Assembly (NCBI GenBank): GCA_017645655.1 | Contig: JAGCNZ010000098.1 | Span: 23,148-87,147, forward strand | Length of the DNA stretch: 64,000 nt | Reading direction: 5' to 3' | Source of the DNA: Bacteroidaceae bacterium | Lineage (GTDB): Bacteria; Bacteroidota; Bacteroidia; Bacteroidales; Bacteroidaceae | Shown here: piece by piece, positions 53,915 to 62,474 of the stretch | Numbering within the stretch: the stretch's first letter is position 1 | Layout of the letters: each line of letters begins with the position of its first letter | Notes under the pieces: generated by a model | Told to the model about the DNA's origin: nothing | Seen by the model: the letters and a program-made list of their open reading frames with translations, nothing else | The model's database searches: none | Translations under genes and position numbers: made by a program

Positions 53915-54106
53915 CAAAAGTGAAGAAAGAAAGGAAAGAAGAAACGAATTATATGGTCGAAAAGCACAAGCAGGCAAGGAAAATAACTTCTGGAGGTCGC
54001 GCTGACAATTTGCAGCAACGCCCCCCCGAATATCTGAATAAAATCCCACCAACCCACCCTCCCTTTCGGGCATTGTTTAGGATAACATGTTATCCAACTT
54101 TTCAAT

Positions 54107-54262
54107 CTACTTGCCAGCCTCGCAAATTGCGTAGGTTAAGCAGAATAGACCAAAGAGTCCAGGATTTGTAGCGGTTGACACTGCAAACAATGCAGTATAT
54201 ACGCCGTACATGGACATCCCAAACTCAATGGCCTACTCCAAAGTTACAATAAACTTTTTCAT
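54107..54262 (-). pseudogene. Small membrane-protein ORF with internal stop
   Basis: From the ATG at 54262 the frame reads MKKFIVTLE, a TAG, then a hydrophobic stretch (IEFGMSMYGVYTALFAVSTA ... GLFGLFCLTYAICEAGK) and a stop at 54107. Without the TAG it would be a 51-residue peptide with one or two membrane segments. A shorter start at 54217 is possible. It is too short to identify. Confidence 0.4.
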
Positions 54263-54324
54263 AAGTTTTTTAGATTAAAATTTGAAGTTTTATCTACTCT
54301 TATGCAGAGTGCCATTATTTAATA

Positions 54325-54432
54325 GGCAGCTTCCTACTCTCCCGCATTTCATTGCAGTACCATTGGCGTATACGGGCTCAACTTCTCTGTTCGGAAAGGG
54401 AAGAGATGTCTTATACCACCACTTTTGCTGCC
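54325..54432 (-). rRNA. Orphan 5S rRNA-like sequence, probably degenerate
   Basis: On the minus strand the 108 nt begin GGCAGC and end GCTGCC, which pair as helix I. The conserved core CTTCCCTTTCCGAACAGAGA, then AGTTGAGCCC, ACGCCAATGGTACTGC and GGGAGAGTAGG match Bacteroidetes 5S rRNA. Compared with a typical sequence, about 9 nt are missing between GGTGG and CTCTTCCC, which weakens helices II and III. No 16S, 23S or tRNA genes are near. It is most likely a relic of an rRNA operon or a mobile fragment, though expression cannot be excluded. Confidence 0.75.
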
Positions 54433-54452
54433 GCATATTTATTATGCCCTAT

Positions 54453-54596
54453 CTAATCAGGTGGTAATAAATGTCCGATGCATGACCCAACTAAAAAGAT
54501 GATAACCCCCAATGCCCAAACAATTTGCCAAAGCTTATCAAAACACCCTTTAAGATCCTCATCCATAATGATTCTTATTCTATAGTTTAACTTCAT
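54453..54596 (-). CDS. Tiny single-pass membrane protein
   Basis: A 47-residue ORF: a charged N-terminus (MKLNYRIRIIMDEDLKGCFD), one hydrophobic helix (KLWQIVWALGVIIFLVGSCI) and a short tail (GHLLPPD). An internal ATG at 54566 would give 37 residues. It lies 28 bp downstream of the 215-residue unknown gene on the same strand, so co-transcription is plausible. Function unknown. Confidence 0.45.
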   Translation of the reverse strand: MKLNYRIRIIMDEDLKGCFDKLWQIVWALGVIIFLVGSCIGHLLPPD

Positions 54597-54624
54597 AAAA
54601 GAATGGAAAAGCATGAATTAGATA

Positions 54625-55272
54625 TTATTCTAATTTCAAGAAGCCGTTTTTCATATAATCTGAAAGATTTGAATAAGCATGAAAACTAAGTTTCTGTAAG
54701 AATTTTGAAATAAAATCAATATTATTCAGAAAATATGCTCTCAACAATTTCTTAATTAGAGTCTTCTCTATATAAGATAGAGAACAATAATATGATGCAG
54801 TTTCTCTTGTTTCCTTATACCAGCCATCTAATTTGAATGTACCTTTAGCAAAGTCTAAACATGCTTCATCACAAACGATAGTTCTTCCATCAAAATCTAC
54901 TTTATGAGGGAAGCCAGGCCAACCATGTTTACTTGAAATGACAGCATTAGGATATCTTCCCTTAATGAAAAAATCCCATCCACTAAGGGCTATAAGAATA
55001 TTTTGAATCTTTGGAGTATCAAAAGCATCTTTTTGGTCTAAATACAAAGGCTCTGTCTTATACCAGTAATCATTTATGATTGATGCAAGCGAACGGACTC
55101 GCTCGACTCCTTCAAGCCATTCATTATGAGAATCAAATGCACTTCTCTGAGCACTTGCCTTCTCTCCATTTATATACAATTGAATATATCTTTTGACAAT
55201 ACCAAAAGGTTCATTGCATTCCCAATAAGAATTGCCTCCTAATGGTCCGATAGTAATAATCTCTTTTGCCAT
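54625..55272 (-). CDS. Unknown protein in A+T-rich accessory segment
   Basis: A soluble 215-residue protein without a family I recognise. Features are an N-terminal GPLGGNSYWECNEPFGIVKR, several aromatic-rich segments (SIINDYWYKTEPLYLDQKDAF, ALSGWDFFIKGRYPNAV, DEACLDFAKGTFKLDGWYKE) and a helical, leucine/lysine-rich C-terminus. The gene is clearly richer in A+T than its flanks, suggesting transfer. It lies between the hairpin array and the 5S-like relic, with a tiny membrane ORF directly downstream. It might be an effector or immunity-type protein, but nothing proves it. Confidence 0.7.
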   Translation of the reverse strand: MAKEIITIGPLGGNSYWECNEPFGIVKRYIQLYINGEKASAQRSAFDSHNEWLEGVERVRSLASIINDYWYKTEPLYLDQKDAFDTPKIQNILIALSGWDFFIKGRYPNAVISSKHGWPGFPHKVDFDGRTIVCDEACLDFAKGTFKLDGWYKETRETASYYCSLSYIEKTLIKKLLRAYFLNNIDFISKFLQKLSFHAYSNLSDYMKNGFLKLE

Positions 55273-55455
55273 ATATTTGATAAATTTATAGAATTAAACC
55301 CATGATATCTTATTATGTTTGCAAATATAAGGATAATTTCTGAATAACAAGCATGTCGTGATAAAGAAAGTTTCTTTCCTATAGGAGAGAAATAGTGAAT
55401 TCATATAAAACAAGGTGCTTGAAGGCATAATTTTTGATGAAATAACTCAAAAAAG

Positions 55456-55848
55456 GGGTTGCGCAGAGTGCGCAAGGGCGAAATGAAAAAACAAATGGCT
55501 TGCGCGAAGTGCGCAAAGGTGAATTGAAAAAATAAACGGTTTGCGCAGAGTGCGCAAAGGCGAATTGAAAAAATAAACGGTTTGCGCAGGCTGCGCAAGG
55601 CGTTTGAAAAACAAAATGGCGTTTGCGCGGACCGCGCAAGGATGTTTTCAGAAAAAAGCAGGCTTGCCCGATGCGGGCAAAGACGAAATGAAATTGAAAC
55701 GAGCTTGCCCGACGCGGGCAAGGGTGATTTGAAATTAAAACACATTTGCCCAAAGCGGGCAAGGCTCCTGAAAAATAAAAACATGTTTGCCCAGGGCGGG
55801 CAAGGCTCTTGAAAAACGAAAACACGTTTGCCCGGAGCAGGCAAGGAC
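55456..55848. repeat. Ten-unit 41-bp tandem array of 17-bp hairpins
   Basis: Hairpins start at 55459, 55500, 55541, 55582, 55623, 55664, 55705, 55746, 55787 and 55828, exactly 41 bp apart. Each has 7-bp arms and a 3-bp loop. Units 1-5 are TTGCGC-type (e.g. TTGCGCAGAGTGCGCAA) and units 6-10 TTGCCC-type (e.g. TTGCCCGATGCGGGCAA); both arms switch together. The 24-bp spacers are A-rich (GAATTGAAAAAATAAAC-like). It lies in the 682-bp gap between prfC and the unknown gene. Confidence 0.95.
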
Positions 55849-55954
55849 ATTTGGAACAACGGATTTCATTGATTAAACGGATTAAAGCAATGCCGATAGT
55901 CAGCAAATAGGCTAATCCGTCAAATCGGTGTAATCCGTTGTTGGTTATCTTTGT

Positions 55955-57553
55955 TCAGAACTCGCTTGTGAAGTGGAAGCGGATGTGCTCGAAGTCTTGT
56001 TGCGCCATTTGCAGGACGTAGCCTGAGTCGGCGAGGAATACGTCGCGGCCTTCGCGGTCACGGGCCATGTACTGGTGCTTGCGCTTCTTGAAGGCATCGA
56101 GTTCGGCTTCGTAGCCCGGCATGGCTTCCACCCAACAAGCTTTGTAGAGGCTGATTGGCTCCCAGCGGCACTTAGCGCCGTATTCGTTCTCGAGGCGATA
56201 CTGAATGACTTCGAACTGCAACTGCCCGACTGTTCCGATGACCTTGCGGTTGTTGAACTGGTTGATGAAGAGCTGCGCCACGCCTTCGTCCATAAGCTGG
56301 TTGATGCCTTTCTCGAGCTGCTTGGTCTTCATGGGGTCGGCGTTCTCGATGTACTTGAACATCTCGGGCGAGAACGAGGGCAGGCCGCGGTAGTGCAGCA
56401 GTTCGCCTTCCGTCAGGGTGTCGCCAATCTTGAAGATGCCGTTGTCGGGCAGTCCGACGATGTCGCCCGGCCAAGCCTCGTCGATGGTCTCCTTGCGCTG
56501 CGCCATGAATTGCGTTGGGCTGGAGAAACGGAGCGTTTTGCCTTGGCGAACGTGCAGATAAGGCGCGTTGCGGACGAACTTGCCAGAGCAGACCTTGCAG
56601 AAGGCAATGCAAGAGCGGTGATTAGGGTCGATGTTAGCCGTTATCTTGAAGATGAAGCCGGTGAACTTCGGCTCGTCGGGCGTGACGGTTCGCTCCTCGG
56701 CTTTCGTTGGACGTGGATAAGGAGCAATCCTGACGAAACAATCCAACAGTTCTTGTACGCCGAAGTTGTTCAAGGCTGAGCCGAAGAAGACGGGGGCAAC
56801 ATCGGCATCGAGGTAGGTCTGCACGTCGAACTCGGGATAGACACCATCGACAAGCTCGAGGTCTTCGCGAAGCTTGGCAGCGTCGCGCTCCCCGACGCGC
56901 TGGTCGAGTTCCTGACTGTTGATATTGACCTCGACCTTCTCCGTCACCTTCTGCTTGTCGGGTGTAAAGAGGTTGAGGTTCTGCTCGTAGATGTTATAGA
57001 CGCCTTTGAACTTGGCGCCCTGATTGATAGGCCACGAAAGGGGACGCACGCTGATTTGCAGCTCTTCTTCCAGTTCGTCGAGGAGGTCGAAGGGGTCTTT
57101 GCCCTCGCGGTCCATCTTGTTGATGAAGATGATGACGGGCGTCTTCCTCATTCGGCAGACCTCCATCAACTTGCGTGTCTGTGCCTCAACACCTTTCGCA
57201 CTATCAACCACGATGATGGCACTATCGACAGCTGTAAGGGTGCGAAACGTGTCCTCAGCGAAGTCTTGGTGACCGGGCGTATCGAGGATGTTGACCTTGT
57301 ACGCCGTGCCCTCGGGTTCTCCCGAGGGGGAGTAATCAAACTCCATGACGGATGTCGTGACCGAGATGCCGCGCTGCTTCTCGATTTCCATCCAGTCGCT
57401 TGTAGCGGTTTTGCGTATCTTGTTGCTCTTCACGGCACCGGCCACCTGAATCTGTCCGCCAAAGAGGAGCAGTTTCTCGGTCAGGGTTGTCTTGCCGGCA
57501 TCGGGGTGCGAGATGATGGCAAAGGTGCGACGACGGGTTATTTCATTTACCAT
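55955..57553 (-). CDS. prfC: Peptide chain release factor 3
   Basis: GTPase that recycles RF1/RF2 after termination. It has 532 residues, with G1 [14 protein letters not shown]2 [11 protein letters not shown]3 [13 protein letters not shown] and G4 [10 protein letters not shown], then the RF3-type domains II and III ([40 protein letters not shown]). The start codon lies in AAATGGT-type heptads. Its last 34 codons and 78 bp of 3' flank (55877-56058) are duplicated at 52389-52570. The hairpin array begins about 30 bp beyond the duplicated flank. Confidence 0.96.
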   Translation of the reverse strand: MVNEITRRRTFAIISHPDAGKTTLTEKLLLFGGQIQVAGAVKSNKIRKTATSDWMEIEKQRGISVTTSVMEFDYSPSGEPEGTAYKVNILDTPGHQDFAEDTFRTLTAVDSAIIVVDSAKGVEAQTRKLMEVCRMRKTPVIIFINKMDREGKDPFDLLDELEEELQISVRPLSWPINQGAKFKGVYNIYEQNLNLFTPDKQKVTEKVEVNINSQELDQRVGERDAAKLREDLELVDGVYPEFDVQTYLDADVAPVFFGSALNNFGVQELLDCFVRIAPYPRPTKAEERTVTPDEPKFTGFIFKITANIDPNHRSCIAFCKVCSGKFVRNAPYLHVRQGKTLRFSSPTQFMAQRKETIDEAWPGDIVGLPDNGIFKIGDTLTEGELLHYRGLPSFSPEMFKYIENADPMKTKQLEKGINQLMDEGVAQLFINQFNNRKVIGTVGQLQFEVIQYRLENEYGAKCRWEPISLYKACWVEAMPGYEAELDAFKKRKHQYMARDREGRDVFLADSGYVLQMAQQDFEHIRFHFTSEF

Positions 57554-57568
57554 TTAACAATTTACCAT

Positions 57569-58087
57569 TTACGATTTATTACTTTCTTCTCCGAGACGCA
57601 GCAGTTCGCTGATTGGCTTCAAGGCTGCCTGCGTGCTTGCGGAGAGTTCCTTGCCTTGCATGCGAAGCAGGGTGGCTCCGTAGAGGGCATCGACGCAGTT
57701 CTCCATCTCGTGCTTCTCTTTGTTGTTGCCTTGCGCACGAAGGGCCACGATTTGCGGCAGAGCCTTGTAGTAGGCAGACTTGTATTCCTGCTCGTCGCTG
57801 TCGGCAAGAAGTTCCTTGTGACGGTCTTCGAGGAGGTCGAGGGTGTTCTGCACAACGCGGACATGTCCCGCCTGCTCCTTGCCTTCCTCCTTCATCATCC
57901 GAGCCAACGACTCGTACCACTCCTTGGCTTCCTTCATCTGCGTCTCGTCGTAGCCGAAGCGCGGCAGGTACTCGGCAGCAATCCTGTCGGCATCTAGACC
58001 GTAGGCACGAATCAAGTCCTCCACCTGATACATATATATAAGGTAGGCACTGACGCTTTGGCTTCTGAGTTTCTTTGCAACAAACAC
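57569..58087 (-). CDS. DUF4924 protein
   Basis: A soluble, helical 172-residue protein matching the DUF4924 family found next to prfC in many Bacteroidales (LRSQSVSAYLIYMYQVEDLI, RFGYDETQMKEAKEWYESLA, QNTLDLLEDRHKELLADSDE). Its function is unknown. It is 15 bp upstream of prfC on the same strand. A first ATG at 58087 is used; a later start would remove part of the conserved N-terminus. The leader consists of degenerate AAATNGT heptads and a CCCCTCTCC-GGAGAGGGG hairpin. Confidence 0.82.
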   Translation of the reverse strand: MFVAKKLRSQSVSAYLIYMYQVEDLIRAYGLDADRIAAEYLPRFGYDETQMKEAKEWYESLARMMKEEGKEQAGHVRVVQNTLDLLEDRHKELLADSDEQEYKSAYYKALPQIVALRAQGNNKEKHEMENCVDALYGATLLRMQGKELSASTQAALKPISELLRLGEESNKS

Positions 58088-58183
58088 CGAATTAATTTAC
58101 TATTTAACGATTTACAATTTACGATTTATGTACTATTTAGTAATTTATTCCCCTCTCCCCGGAGAGGGGTCAGGGGTGAGACT

Positions 58184-58831
58184 TTATCTGAACAGCGTAT
58201 AGAACAGTCCGACAATAGATGCCACCATGACCAGCAAGCCGAGCAGGCGGTTCAAGAGGCTGATGGTACTCATCTCAAAACGGGAACCTATTCTATTGAG
58301 GGCAGTTGTCAAGATAAGCCACCAGACTATCGCACCTGTCAGCACTCCCACATACCCGATGGTCTGCTCTATCGGATGGTTGGGCACAACAAAACCGACA
58401 CGGGCAAAGAGGGCAAGGAAGAGGAATATGATGAGCGGATTGCTCGCCGTAATGGCAAAGCCCGTAAAGGCATTGTGCAAAAGCGTCCCCCGTTTGCCGC
58501 TTGGCTTATGAGGCTCTGCAGGTTTCGTGTAATAGGTATAGGCACCAAAGCAGAAGAGCAAGATGCTGCCCAGTATCTTGATGTAGAAAACTGTGGTGGG
58601 CTTTTCGATGAAGTCCATCACGAGGCTCATGCCCAAGCCAGTCATCATGGCATAGATGAGGTCGCTAAGTGCAGCACCGCATCCTGTAGCAAAGCCATAC
58701 CAGCGACCTTTGTTGAAGGTGCGCTGAACGGTAAGCACACCGACTGGTCCCATCGGAGCGCTCGCCACTATTCCTACCACCATACCTCTTACTGCAAGGT
58801 CGATGGCATTCACTGGTTCAATCCAAATCAT
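58184..58831 (-). CDS. LysE/RhtB-type exporter
   Basis: A 215-residue inner-membrane protein with about six helices. The N-terminal segment GMVVGIVASAPMGPVGVLTVQRTFNKGR carries the LysE-family PxGP-type motif, and FTGFAITASNPLIIFLFLALFA the second conserved asparagine-proline pair. It probably exports an amino acid or related solute. I start at the ATG at 58831; the upstream ATG at 58855 is outside the transcript predicted from the -7 box (58845-58852). It ends the prfC/DUF4924 gene block on the minus strand and is divergent from glucokinase. Confidence 0.85.
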   Translation of the reverse strand: MIWIEPVNAIDLAVRGMVVGIVASAPMGPVGVLTVQRTFNKGRWYGFATGCGAALSDLIYAMMTGLGMSLVMDFIEKPTTVFYIKILGSILLFCFGAYTYYTKPAEPHKPSGKRGTLLHNAFTGFAITASNPLIIFLFLALFARVGFVVPNHPIEQTIGYVGVLTGAIVWWLILTTALNRIGSRFEMSTISLLNRLLGLLVMVASIVGLFYTLFR

Positions 58832-58844
58832 CTTTTTGCGGGTG

Positions 58845-58890
58845 CAAAGGTACAACTTTTAATTCATAATTCATAATTCACAATTCATAA
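58845..58890 (-). promoter_or_regulatory. LysE-type promoter with heptamer array
   Basis: The -7 box reads TACCTTTG on the minus strand (58852 to 58845). Starting 9 bp upstream are tandem heptamers aattcat, aattcat, aattcac, aattcat (58861-58888), so the -33 position falls inside the repeat. Confidence 0.7.
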
Positions 58891-58945
58891 TTAAAGACAT
58901 TTCGACCCATAAAGAACAAAAATAGCATGGCGACAAATAATTTTT

Positions 58946-58987
58946 CACTTATCACTTATCACTTATCACTTATTTTTCCTATCTTTG
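58946..58987 (+). promoter_or_regulatory. Glucokinase promoter with heptamer array
   Basis: Four exact cacttat heptamers (58946-58973) end 6 bp before the -7 box TATCTTTG (58980-58987). The -33 position lies in the repeat, so copy number would alter promoter spacing or sequence. Confidence 0.7.
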
Positions 58988-59078
58988 TGCAGAAACTGCG
59001 CGTTTTTACGCTCCATTCGACTCAAAACTTGCCAATATCTACTAAAAAACAATCTATAAACACTAAACTCTTAACTAA

Positions 59079-60050
59079 ATGGACAAAGTGAAACCTTATG
59101 TGATTGGTGTGGACCTGGGTGGTACCAACACCGTATTCGGAGTCGTTAACGCTCGTGGCGAAGTCGTTGCTGAGAACAGTATCAAGACGCAGCAGTACAA
59201 GACTGCCGAGGCTTTCGTAGAGGCTGGCGTGGCTTGTATGAAGCCCTTGCTGGCACAGATTGGCGGTGCCGACCAAGTGCAGGGCATGGGCATCGGAGCT
59301 CCCAACGGTAACTACTACAACGGCACTATTGAGTTTGCTCCCAACCTGCCTTGGGCTCACAACGGCGTTATCCCCCTGGCTGACATGTTCAACAAGGCAA
59401 CAGGCATTCCTGTGAAGCTCACCAACGACGCCAACGCAGCCGCTATGGGCGAAATGGCTTATGGTGCGGCTCGTGGCATGAAGAACTTCATCGTCATCAC
59501 GCTCGGCACAGGCGTAGGCAGCGGTATCGTTGTCAACGGACAGCTGGTTTACGGTAGCGACGGCTTTGCAGGCGAACTCGGTCACGTCATCATGGACCGC
59601 ACAGAGAAAGGCCGCAGCTGTGGTTGCGGACGTACGGGTTGCCTGGAGGCATACTGCTCAGCCACAGGCGTAGCCCGCACAGCTCGCGAAATCCTTTCCA
59701 GCACGAAGCGCGCCTCACTGCTCCGCGACAAGCCATTGGAAGAGATTGAGAGCCTCGACGTCAGCATCGCAGCCAGCAAGGGCGACAAGGTGGCCAACGA
59801 AATCTTCCAGTTCACCGGCAAGATGCTGGGCGAGGCATGTGCCGACTTCGCAGCCTTCTCCAGCCCCGAAGCCTTCATCTTCTTCGGCGGACTCTGCAAG
59901 GCAGGCGACCTCATCATGAACCCCATCAAGGAAGCCTACGACAAAGCCGTCCTGAAGATATTCAAGGGCAAGGCAAAGTTCCTCGTGTCTGGCCTGATGA
60001 ACGCCAACGCAGCCGTCCTCGGCGCCAGCGCCCTCGGCTGGGAAGAATAA
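59079..60050 (+). CDS. ROK-family glucokinase
   Basis: Phosphorylates glucose (or another hexose) with ATP. It has 323 residues, with phosphate-1 VDLGGTNTVFGVV, the sugar-binding segment LTNDANAAAMGEMAYG, GTGVGSGIVVNG, the GELGHV motif and the ROK zinc signature CGCGRTGCLEAYCS. Strong codon bias resembles that of gapA and secA, so it is probably well expressed. It has its own promoter with a heptamer array and a terminator at 60081. Glucose specificity is likely from Bacteroides relatives but not certain. Confidence 0.92.
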   Translation: MDKVKPYVIGVDLGGTNTVFGVVNARGEVVAENSIKTQQYKTAEAFVEAGVACMKPLLAQIGGADQVQGMGIGAPNGNYYNGTIEFAPNLPWAHNGVIPLADMFNKATGIPVKLTNDANAAAMGEMAYGAARGMKNFIVITLGTGVGSGIVVNGQLVYGSDGFAGELGHVIMDRTEKGRSCGCGRTGCLEAYCSATGVARTAREILSSTKRASLLRDKPLEEIESLDVSIAASKGDKVANEIFQFTGKMLGEACADFAAFSSPEAFIFFGGLCKAGDLIMNPIKEAYDKAVLKIFKGKAKFLVSGLMNANAAVLGASALGWEE

Positions 60051-60080
60051 AAGAAATCCGAAAAGGAAAGAACAGAAAAG

Positions 60081-60116
60081 AGCCTCTCTGCCGATAAAAG
60101 CAGAGGGGCTTCTTGT
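60081..60116 (+). terminator. Terminator of glucokinase gene
   Basis: AGCCTCTCTGC pairs with GCAGAGGGGCT (one G-U/T pair) around CGATAAAA and is followed by TCTTGTGT. Confidence 0.82.
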
Positions 60117-60176
60117 GTGTCGAAATGACTTAAGACTTCGACATCCGAGGTGGTCAAAGTTTTTGACTGCCTCTGT

Positions 60177-61349
60177 CTATCTGTTTCCCTTGGCTCTATT
60201 GTGAGTCTTGCAGAGCATCTGGCAGTTCTCGATTGAAGTCTCGCCGCCTTTGCTCCATGCCGTCACGTGGTCGGCATCCATGTCTTTGAGGTCCCAAATC
60301 TTTGTATGGTTTGCATCATGGCCGATGGCACAAAGTGGGCAGTTCGACTCGCCTTTTTCTTTTGCCGTTGCTGTTTGCATGGCATAGACAGACTTTTTGG
60401 TCGGCTCGTCAAAGACTCTTACATTAAGCAGTTTCGTGTTCTGGCAACCATCCAAGATATATTCGTAGATGCCCTTCTTATCTTTCACGTAGAAACTTTC
60501 GTAGAGTTCCTTCACCTTCTCTGCCACTTCTGCGGGATTGTATGCTGTCTTGTGGAAGCGCTCGTAGAGTTCACCCCACTTCAAACCACACATTTCCTTT
60601 TCCGGTGTGATGTCGAAGACAGAGGTTATCCAATCAATGACAGAAGTGAAGTAGGCCTTAAGTTCTGTGATGTCATTGTCGTAACGATGTGCTGCCATAT
60701 AGTCTTCCACATTCCCTTTGCTCACCCAATCGAGGGCGGCAGCAAGGTAGTCCTGCCGTTTGGCTGTGCCTGGAATGAAGCAACTCCACTTGTTGATGTT
60801 CGTGTTGTTCGAGTTCGAGAACTCTTCCTTTGCTTTGGTGACGAAAGGTCCTGAATAGACGGCATTGAGCGTCTCCTGAGTGTTGAGAGGGATGCCCACG
60901 ATGTTGATGGTGCGGAACCAGTCTTTGATTTCCTTCTCTGTGCCTTCGCAGACATAGATGAGGAGCTTTGTGTTCAAGAACTTCTCCTGTTCATCGGCAT
61001 TCAGCGCAGAGAAGTACCAAGGCCTGCCGTCTGCGTCTATCCAAGCAAACTTCTCTGTGTAGAAGCGACCAAGGGAAGTGATGCGTTGCTGACCATCAAG
61101 GACTTCATAATGGTCTTCATCCACCTTCGAGAAGTAAATCAATCCAAGAGGATAGCCATTCCTAACTGACTGTATGACGTCCACTTCTTTCTTGCCGCCA
61201 TTCTCTGCATAAAGGTAATGACGCTGAAACTCAGGTTGAATGGTCAGTTTGCCAGAAAGGCCGTACAAGCCCTTACCTTCATATTCATTATACTGGAAAC
61301 CTTTGCAAATGTCGCCAATCGTCCAGTCTGTTATCAATGTTGGTTTCAT
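60177..61349 (-). CDS. DUF262 protein with C-terminal HNH nuclease
   Basis: A 390-residue protein. The N-terminal DUF262 (GmrS-like) domain shows [28 protein letters not shown] and [15 protein letters not shown]; the DGQQR motif is linked to nucleotide binding or hydrolysis in GmrSD-type systems. The C-terminus is an HNH nuclease with zinc cysteines and catalytic histidine ([47 protein letters not shown]). I start at 61349 (MKPTLITDW), 5 bp after the methyltransferase stop; the longer frame overlaps it. It would be the nuclease partner of the methyltransferase in a restriction-modification-like defence pair. Confidence 0.87.
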   Translation of the reverse strand: MKPTLITDWTIGDICKGFQYNEYEGKGLYGLSGKLTIQPEFQRHYLYAENGGKKEVDVIQSVRNGYPLGLIYFSKVDEDHYEVLDGQQRITSLGRFYTEKFAWIDADGRPWYFSALNADEQEKFLNTKLLIYVCEGTEKEIKDWFRTINIVGIPLNTQETLNAVYSGPFVTKAKEEFSNSNNTNINKWSCFIPGTAKRQDYLAAALDWVSKGNVEDYMAAHRYDNDITELKAYFTSVIDWITSVFDITPEKEMCGLKWGELYERFHKTAYNPAEVAEKVKELYESFYVKDKKGIYEYILDGCQNTKLLNVRVFDEPTKKSVYAMQTATAKEKGESNCPLCAIGHDANHTKIWDLKDMDADHVTAWSKGGETSIENCQMLCKTHNRAKGNR

Positions 61350-61354
61350 ATAGG

Positions 61355-62443
61355 TTATTGTTTTTTGCGGATAAGGATTCGTGAATATGGGCAAGATGGT
61401 TTCCCTGTTTCTGGATGCGTAAAAGAAAGGTCAGAACGTCCTCTATAATTCTTTTTTATTCCCAATTCTTTTGCGGAATTACCAGTTCCTATCCCAATTA
61501 TTTCAAATTGTTCAGGACAATATTTATCTAAAAAGGTTGAAGGAATTCCCATGATTCCATCATAATCGGATGGAATGACATCAAAGTATGGGACATCTAT
61601 GGCGTCATAATTATCATATTTTATATATCCATACTTCCTCAAATCAAGATGTTTTGAATACCTTAAATTATCAGACATTGTCATGAGTTTTAATTGTTCG
61701 TGACGTCTTCCATGCTCCATATTGGTTAGCCAAATAGATGGAACATTCTTCATGGGAAGTCCATTAATTATTTTGTCGACATCGTTATTGTTTTTCGTTT
61801 CAAACCACATACCGCCAGCCCATTCTGTTCTACCAGACCACACTTTGTTATTTTTAATGTAAGGGAATACTTCTTTATAAGTAACACAATTTTTATTGGC
61901 AATTATAAGAAAACTCTTCCCACTTGCAATTACCCATTGAAAAAATGGAATAAATAGACTAAATGGTGGGTTTGTTACAACAACATCACTCTGATTCAGT
62001 AATTCACAAACTTCTTTGCTACGGAAGTCGCCATCGCCTTCGAGATAACTCCACTCCAAGTCATCTATATCGATGCGTCCATTGCCATTGGTATCACGAG
62101 TCAGTTCAAATATCTTACCCTTGATGCGTGTCTTGTCCACATCGTACCAGGCACTGCTTGTCTCGAAGAGTGTAGGTTGGTAGTTTTTGTACTTTTTGCT
62201 TTCGACGGCATACGATGTGCTGATGAGCCGCTTCAATCCCAACCGCTCGAAGTTCTGCGCAAAGAAACGCGTGAAGTTACTCCACTCGGGGTCATCACAA
62301 GGGAGCAACACAGTCTTTTCGCGGAAAGTGTCGGGATTATAATCCAGATAGGCATTCACTTCCTTCTGGATGTCGGCATATTGAGTGTAAAACTCATCAT
62401 TCTTGGCAGCCTTTGCAGCGCCAAGATTACTATTCTTAGCCAT
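61355..62443 (-). CDS. EcoRI-family adenine-specific DNA methyltransferase
   Basis: A 362-residue N6-adenine methyltransferase of the M.EcoRI family. The N-terminus ([20 protein letters not shown]), the SAM-region [20 protein letters not shown], the segment [20 protein letters not shown] and the catalytic [12 protein letters not shown] are clear. The target sequence cannot be predicted. No EcoRI-type endonuclease is adjacent; instead a DUF262-HNH gene follows after 5 bp. The first third of the gene has near-typical base composition, while the rest (about 61400-62000) is much richer in A+T. The start codon lies in a 9-bp inverted repeat. Confidence 0.9.
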   Translation of the reverse strand: MAKNSNLGAAKAAKNDEFYTQYADIQKEVNAYLDYNPDTFREKTVLLPCDDPEWSNFTRFFAQNFERLGLKRLISTSYAVESKKYKNYQPTLFETSSAWYDVDKTRIKGKIFELTRDTNGNGRIDIDDLEWSYLEGDGDFRSKEVCELLNQSDVVVTNPPFSLFIPFFQWVIASGKSFLIIANKNCVTYKEVFPYIKNNKVWSGRTEWAGGMWFETKNNNDVDKIINGLPMKNVPSIWLTNMEHGRRHEQLKLMTMSDNLRYSKHLDLRKYGYIKYDNYDAIDVPYFDVIPSDYDGIMGIPSTFLDKYCPEQFEIIGIGTGNSAKELGIKKNYRGRSDLSFTHPETGKPSCPYSRILIRKKQ

Positions 62444-62474
62444 AAGTGCCTTTGCTTAGACAAAAGCACTTATG
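62441..62474. promoter_or_regulatory. Inverted repeat containing the methyltransferase start codon
   Basis: CATAAGTGC (62441-62449) and GCACTTATG (62466-62474) are perfect 9-bp arms around 16 bp. One arm includes the start codon. It could hide the ribosome site in a hairpin or be an operator for autorepression. Confidence 0.6.

Noticed and set aside
53660-54073. A 137-residue gene containing the Sua5 N-terminus
   Set aside because: The part before MTQKEIAED is upstream of the -7 box and has no coding character; the rest is a truncated sua5 copy ending at a junction stop.
54282-54467. 61-residue plus-strand ORF
   Set aside because: It is the antisense of the 5S rRNA-like sequence and has no recognisable features.
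55456-55848. CRISPR array
   Set aside because: Only the 17-bp hairpins are constant in form, and even they vary; the 24-bp spacers resemble one another; no cas genes are near.
55379-55906. Two long minus-strand reading frames through the 41-bp array
   Set aside because: Their repeats only reflect the 41-bp DNA unit, which is not a multiple of 3, so each unit is read in a different frame. No start signal or known domain; the hairpins explain the sequence better.
52389-56058. Integrative element with attachment sites at the prfC 3' end
   Set aside because: The 182-bp direct repeats fit such a picture, but no integrase or transposase gene lies between them and the sua5 fragment needs another explanation. 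I report a duplication or recombination instead.
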